Assembly (NCBI GenBank): GCA_026417845.1
Contig: JAOACM010000161.1
Span: 1 to 8,823, forward strand
DNA length: 8,823 bases
DNA from: Planctomycetota bacterium
GTDB lineage: Bacteria > Planctomycetota > SZUA-567 > H5-PLA8 > CALKMO01
Direction: 5' to 3'
Below, piece after piece: positions 6,521 to 8,823 of the stretch. The notes beneath the pieces are model-generated. The model saw only the letters and a program-made list of their open reading frames with translations. It made no database searches and was not told the DNA's origin. Both the position numbers and the translations under genes were made by a program. The first letter of the stretch is position 1, and each line of letters opens with the position of its first letter.

Positions 6521-8536
6521 TTACCTGGGCGGAGCGGGCGCGGCTGGCGCGCCGCCTGCCTTTGCGGCCTCCGCCTCTTCGCCATACGGCACGAAGGGCG
6601 CGGAGTATTCATTGCGCACCCGTTCGATCGCCTTCGCAAGGTCCTCCCGCTTCTCGAAGTCTATGATGTTGGGCGTGATGAAGATCAGGAGGTTGCTGGT
6701 CTGGATATTCCTGGACTTGTGCCGGAAGAGACGGCCGAGTATCGGGATGTCGCCCAGAAACGGCACGCGCGTGTTCGTGTAACCTTCTGTTTCCTCTCGC
6801 AGTCCGCCTATGACTACTGTCTCCCCGTTGCGCATGAGGACTTTAGTTACGACGATCCGCTGCAGGGTCTGGGGCAGATCCAGGTTTATGCCGTCCGGCC
6901 CGATGTAGCGGAGGAAACCCGGAGGCACGCCGGTGGCGCCGCCGCCCACCGATACATCCAGCGTCTCAGTCTTGGGTATCAGCGTCATAAGTATGTTGTT
7001 GTCCGGGCCGGTCACGTGCGGGATGATCAGGAGCTGCACGCCCAGCTTTACCGGCGACCCGCCGGCCTCCCGGAAGCCGGATACGTTGCCACCGCCTTCC
7101 GTGTTGGCCACGAATGACTCGGCGTACCTGATCAGCCGCCCCACCTGTATCGTCGCCTCCTCGTTGTCCAGCGTTATGAGCTGCGGGGCCTGGATGATCC
7201 GCCCGTTGCTCCGGTTGCGCACCATCTCGAAAAAGAAATTGGTGTCGCCAAAACCCAGAGATCCCAAGGTCAGACCGGTCTGCGTCGGCGCCTGATTGAA
7301 AGCGTTAACCTTCCTTGCCAGCGTAATGTCGCCGTACCCCGCATCCTCAAGGATGCCGGTCACGGGGTTGCGCGTAGCGACGGGAATTCGAACCGCCGTT
7401 ATGTCTCCGATAATGCTGTTCGCCAATCCGTTGCTTATGTCAAACGGAAATGCCGTCGAGAAGCCACTGAGGAACGATCCCCTGATCTGTATGCCGTTGG
7501 CCCACTTGACCCCCAAGGCCTCCTGGTCTTGGTCGCTGAGTTCCAGCAGCTTCATGGCGATATGTATCTGCTTCGGGGCGATATCGAGCTTATCTATGAT
7601 GATCTGCATGGCGTCGAGTTTCTTCGCGGTATCGGTCACGACGAGCGCGTTGGCGCGCTTCTCGTAGGCGATCGTCCCGTTTGCCGACTTGACCTTGGAA
7701 AGCACATCCAGCAGCGACTGACCGGCGTCCTCCGTGGCCTTGCTTCCGGCCTTCTGGACGAACTCGGAGGTGAGCTGGGCCACGTAGCGCGCCCCCTCGG
7801 GCTGGATGTAGCTCAGCCGGAAGATGCGGGTCTCGAGCTGCGTCTGGAGCTTGTCGGGAGAAGTGATCCTGATCGTGTTGTGCTTTTCCGGAACCGTGAC
7901 GAAATCCAGCGTCTTGACCACTATATCTATTGCGTCGTTCCACGGCACGTCTTCCAGGTGCATGGTCAGCGTGCCCTGGATCTCGGGCCCGATCACGATG
8001 TTCGCGTTGGCTTGGGTGGATATCATCGAGATGATATCGCGTACGTCGGCGTTGGTGAACGTCATGCTGACGCGCTCGGGGCTGTCGAGCACGAGAATCT
8101 TGTCGCGCAGGCGGCTGTCATCCACGACGAGCTTGTACTTGCGGGCGATAAGATCAACGACCGCGCGCCAGTGCACATCTTCTACCTTCAGCGATATCTT
8201 GAGCAGCTCATCCTTGGGTTTGAGCACCATCACGTTGATGCCGCTGACCTGCGAAATGTACTCGAGCACCTGCTTCAGCGGCTTGTCTACTATATCCAGG
8301 CTTATCCGGCCGGCCTCAGTTATCCGGCCCTCAGCTCCGGATAGCGCCGCTTTGACGCCCTCGATCTGTATTACCTTCTCCTCCCGCTCGCCCGCCCCCT
8401 CTTCGCCGCCCGATGCGATTGGCGGGAGATGCGTTGCCGCCGCGACCGCAAGAGCGATCCCGATGTATACGGGTCCCGCATATGAGTGCGGGAATGCCTT
8501 CCACGGGTACCCGTTCGAATTGAGTTTCTTGCTCAA
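6521..8536 (-). CDS. pilQ: Type IV pilus/type II secretion secretin (PilQ/GspD family)
   Basis: This is an outer-membrane secretin, the multimeric gated channel through which a pilus or substrate crosses the outer membrane. From TTG 8536 it has 671 residues. A hydrophobic signal segment is at about 19-35. Two STN-like N-domains follow: ISLDIVDKPLKQVLEYIS (78-95) with VEDVHWRAVVDLI, and MTFTNADVRDIISMI (158-172) with LEDVPWNDAIDIV. A secretin N-subdomain begins at RIFRLSYIQPEGA (237) and includes a KRANALVVTDT strand. The C-terminal beta-barrel domain ends with ETVVIGGL and VPFLGDIPILGRLF (591-604), then LLIFITPNII. A Pro/Ala/Glu tail closes the protein. The paired STN domains favour PilQ over GspD, but the symbol is tentative. 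TTG 8536 is preferred because GGAGGGGAGG lies eight bases upstream and the signal peptide then has a normal length. An in-frame ATG at 8680 would add 48 low-complexity residues. The stop is 89 nt before the DUF2344 start. Confidence 0.9.
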   Translation of the reverse strand: MSKKLNSNGYPWKAFPHSYAGPVYIGIALAVAAATHLPPIASGGEEGAGEREEKVIQIEGVKAALSGAEGRITEAGRISLDIVDKPLKQVLEYISQVSGINVMVLKPKDELLKISLKVEDVHWRAVVDLIARKYKLVVDDSRLRDKILVLDSPERVSMTFTNADVRDIISMISTQANANIVIGPEIQGTLTMHLEDVPWNDAIDIVVKTLDFVTVPEKHNTIRITSPDKLQTQLETRIFRLSYIQPEGARYVAQLTSEFVQKAGSKATEDAGQSLLDVLSKVKSANGTIAYEKRANALVVTDTAKKLDAMQIIIDKLDIAPKQIHIAMKLLELSDQDQEALGVKWANGIQIRGSFLSGFSTAFPFDISNGLANSIIGDITAVRIPVATRNPVTGILEDAGYGDITLARKVNAFNQAPTQTGLTLGSLGFGDTNFFFEMVRNRSNGRIIQAPQLITLDNEEATIQVGRLIRYAESFVANTEGGGNVSGFREAGGSPVKLGVQLLIIPHVTGPDNNILMTLIPKTETLDVSVGGGATGVPPGFLRYIGPDGINLDLPQTLQRIVVTKVLMRNGETVVIGGLREETEGYTNTRVPFLGDIPILGRLFRHKSRNIQTSNLLIFITPNIIDFEKREDLAKAIERVRNEYSAPFVPYGEEAEAAKAGGAPAAPAPPR

Positions 8537-8728
8537 GAGATTATCCTCCCCTCCTGATCCGCCAGCCGGTCCCTGCCCATACGGCCCGGCGGCGGCATTT
8601 CCCCTGCTGACGGCACGATTCGCGGCCCGAGCCGACTTCTGCGCTCCGTGAACGATCCAGCCTCCGCCGCCCTGCCGCATTCTCCGACCGACTGCGCCGT
8701 CCTGCTCCCATACCCGCCCGACCCGTCG
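8537..8728 (-). other. Gap between the upstream gene and the secretin start; possible N-terminal extension
   Basis: These 192 nt hold the secretin ribosome binding site and an in-frame ATG at 8680. The 48 codons between that ATG and the preferred TTG encode Gly/Ala/Arg-rich low-complexity sequence with no domain. I see no terminator hairpin with a T-run and no clear promoter hexamers. The stretch is either an untranslated leader or a poorly conserved N-terminal extension. Confidence 0.4.
8545..8554 (-). promoter_or_regulatory. Shine-Dalgarno site deciding the TTG start of the secretin
   Basis: On the minus strand this reads GGAGGGGAGG, then an 8-base spacer ATAATCTC and TTG at 8536. It is far stronger than the sequence before the in-frame ATG at 8680, where only GGAGA sits directly against the codon. 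It is the main reason for choosing the TTG. Confidence 0.6.
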
Positions 8729-8823
8729 CTACGGCTGCAGCTTGACCTTGAACCCCTTGTAGCGACAGATGATTGCCCCGGGTCGGATCTCTTCTATCAG
8801 AATATCGGCTCCGGGCACCGTGC
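8729..8823 (-). CDS. C-terminal end of an unidentified gene upstream of the secretin (possibly PilP/GspC-like)
   Basis: Only the last 30 codons and the TAG stop are in the window; the gene begins beyond 8823. The visible end reads PGADILIEEIRPGAIICRYK and then GFKVKLQP before the stop. The pattern 'I.eI.p..i.l.ykG..v.L.P' resembles the C-termini of periplasmic pilus or secretion accessory proteins (PilP, GspC/GspB-type), which commonly precede the secretin gene. The position directly upstream of a PilQ-like gene on the same strand supports that idea. Thirty residues cannot identify a family, so the function is inference. Confidence 0.5.
   Translation of the reverse strand, partial: TVPGADILIEEIRPGAIICRYKGFKVKLQP

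Noticed and set aside
7529..8344. Plus-strand open frame of 271 codons opposite the secretin
   Set aside because: No domain pattern; the minus strand encodes conserved secretin N-domains here.
1..8823. CRISPR array, tRNA/rRNA genes, transposon ends or prophage genes
   Set aside because: No spaced direct repeats, cloverleaf-like sequences, transposase motifs or long terminal inverted repeats were seen on either strand.

Overview
The window is very GC-rich bacterial chromosome, and every gene I can support lies on the minus strand. It therefore reads biologically from position 8823 down to 1. The outer-membrane secretin shows a diderm. Shine-Dalgarno sites are strong where they can be seen. 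The RNase E/G has a long disordered insert inside its S1 domain, and a DUF2344 protein sits beside rng and rplU. Together these point to an uncultured diderm lineage, perhaps Planctomycetota or a neighbouring candidate phylum. The taxonomic assignment is weak.

Layout, in transcription order. (1) 8823-8729: C-terminal end of an unidentified, probably pilus- or secretion-associated gene. (2) 8536-6521: a PilQ/GspD-type secretin, probably starting at TTG behind a strong ribosome binding site. (3) 6431-5637: a DUF2344 (TIGR03936-type, radical-SAM-associated) protein. (4) 5632-3272: ribonuclease E/G with an insert of about 280 residues in the S1 domain. (5) 3288-2974: ribosomal protein L21, overlapping the rng end by 17 nt. 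(6) 2736-1813: an antibiotic N-acetyltransferase (AAC(3)-fold) family protein with a near-perfect Shine-Dalgarno. (7) 1601-1: an exported FG-GAP/VCBS repeat protein that runs off the window edge.

Genes 2 to 5 are tightly spaced or overlapping on one strand and look like one transcription unit. It joins envelope secretion (secretin) to the conserved DUF2344-rng-rplU translation/RNA-decay block. The usual rplU partners rpmA (L27) and obg are absent downstream. After rplU come 237 nt without a gene, and then the acetyltransferase with its own good ribosome binding site, which may begin a separate unit.

Non-coding space is small: 8537-8728 (leader of the secretin gene or an N-terminal extension), 6432-6520, 2737-2973 (GC-rich, with small inverted repeats close to the acetyltransferase) and about 1620-1812. 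I found no tRNA, rRNA, CRISPR array, insertion sequence, convincing intrinsic terminator or riboswitch. I see no clear undescribed multi-gene system. The points most worth a second look are the RNase E/G insert, the broken rplU-rpmA linkage, and the DUF2344 protein without an adjacent radical-SAM partner.
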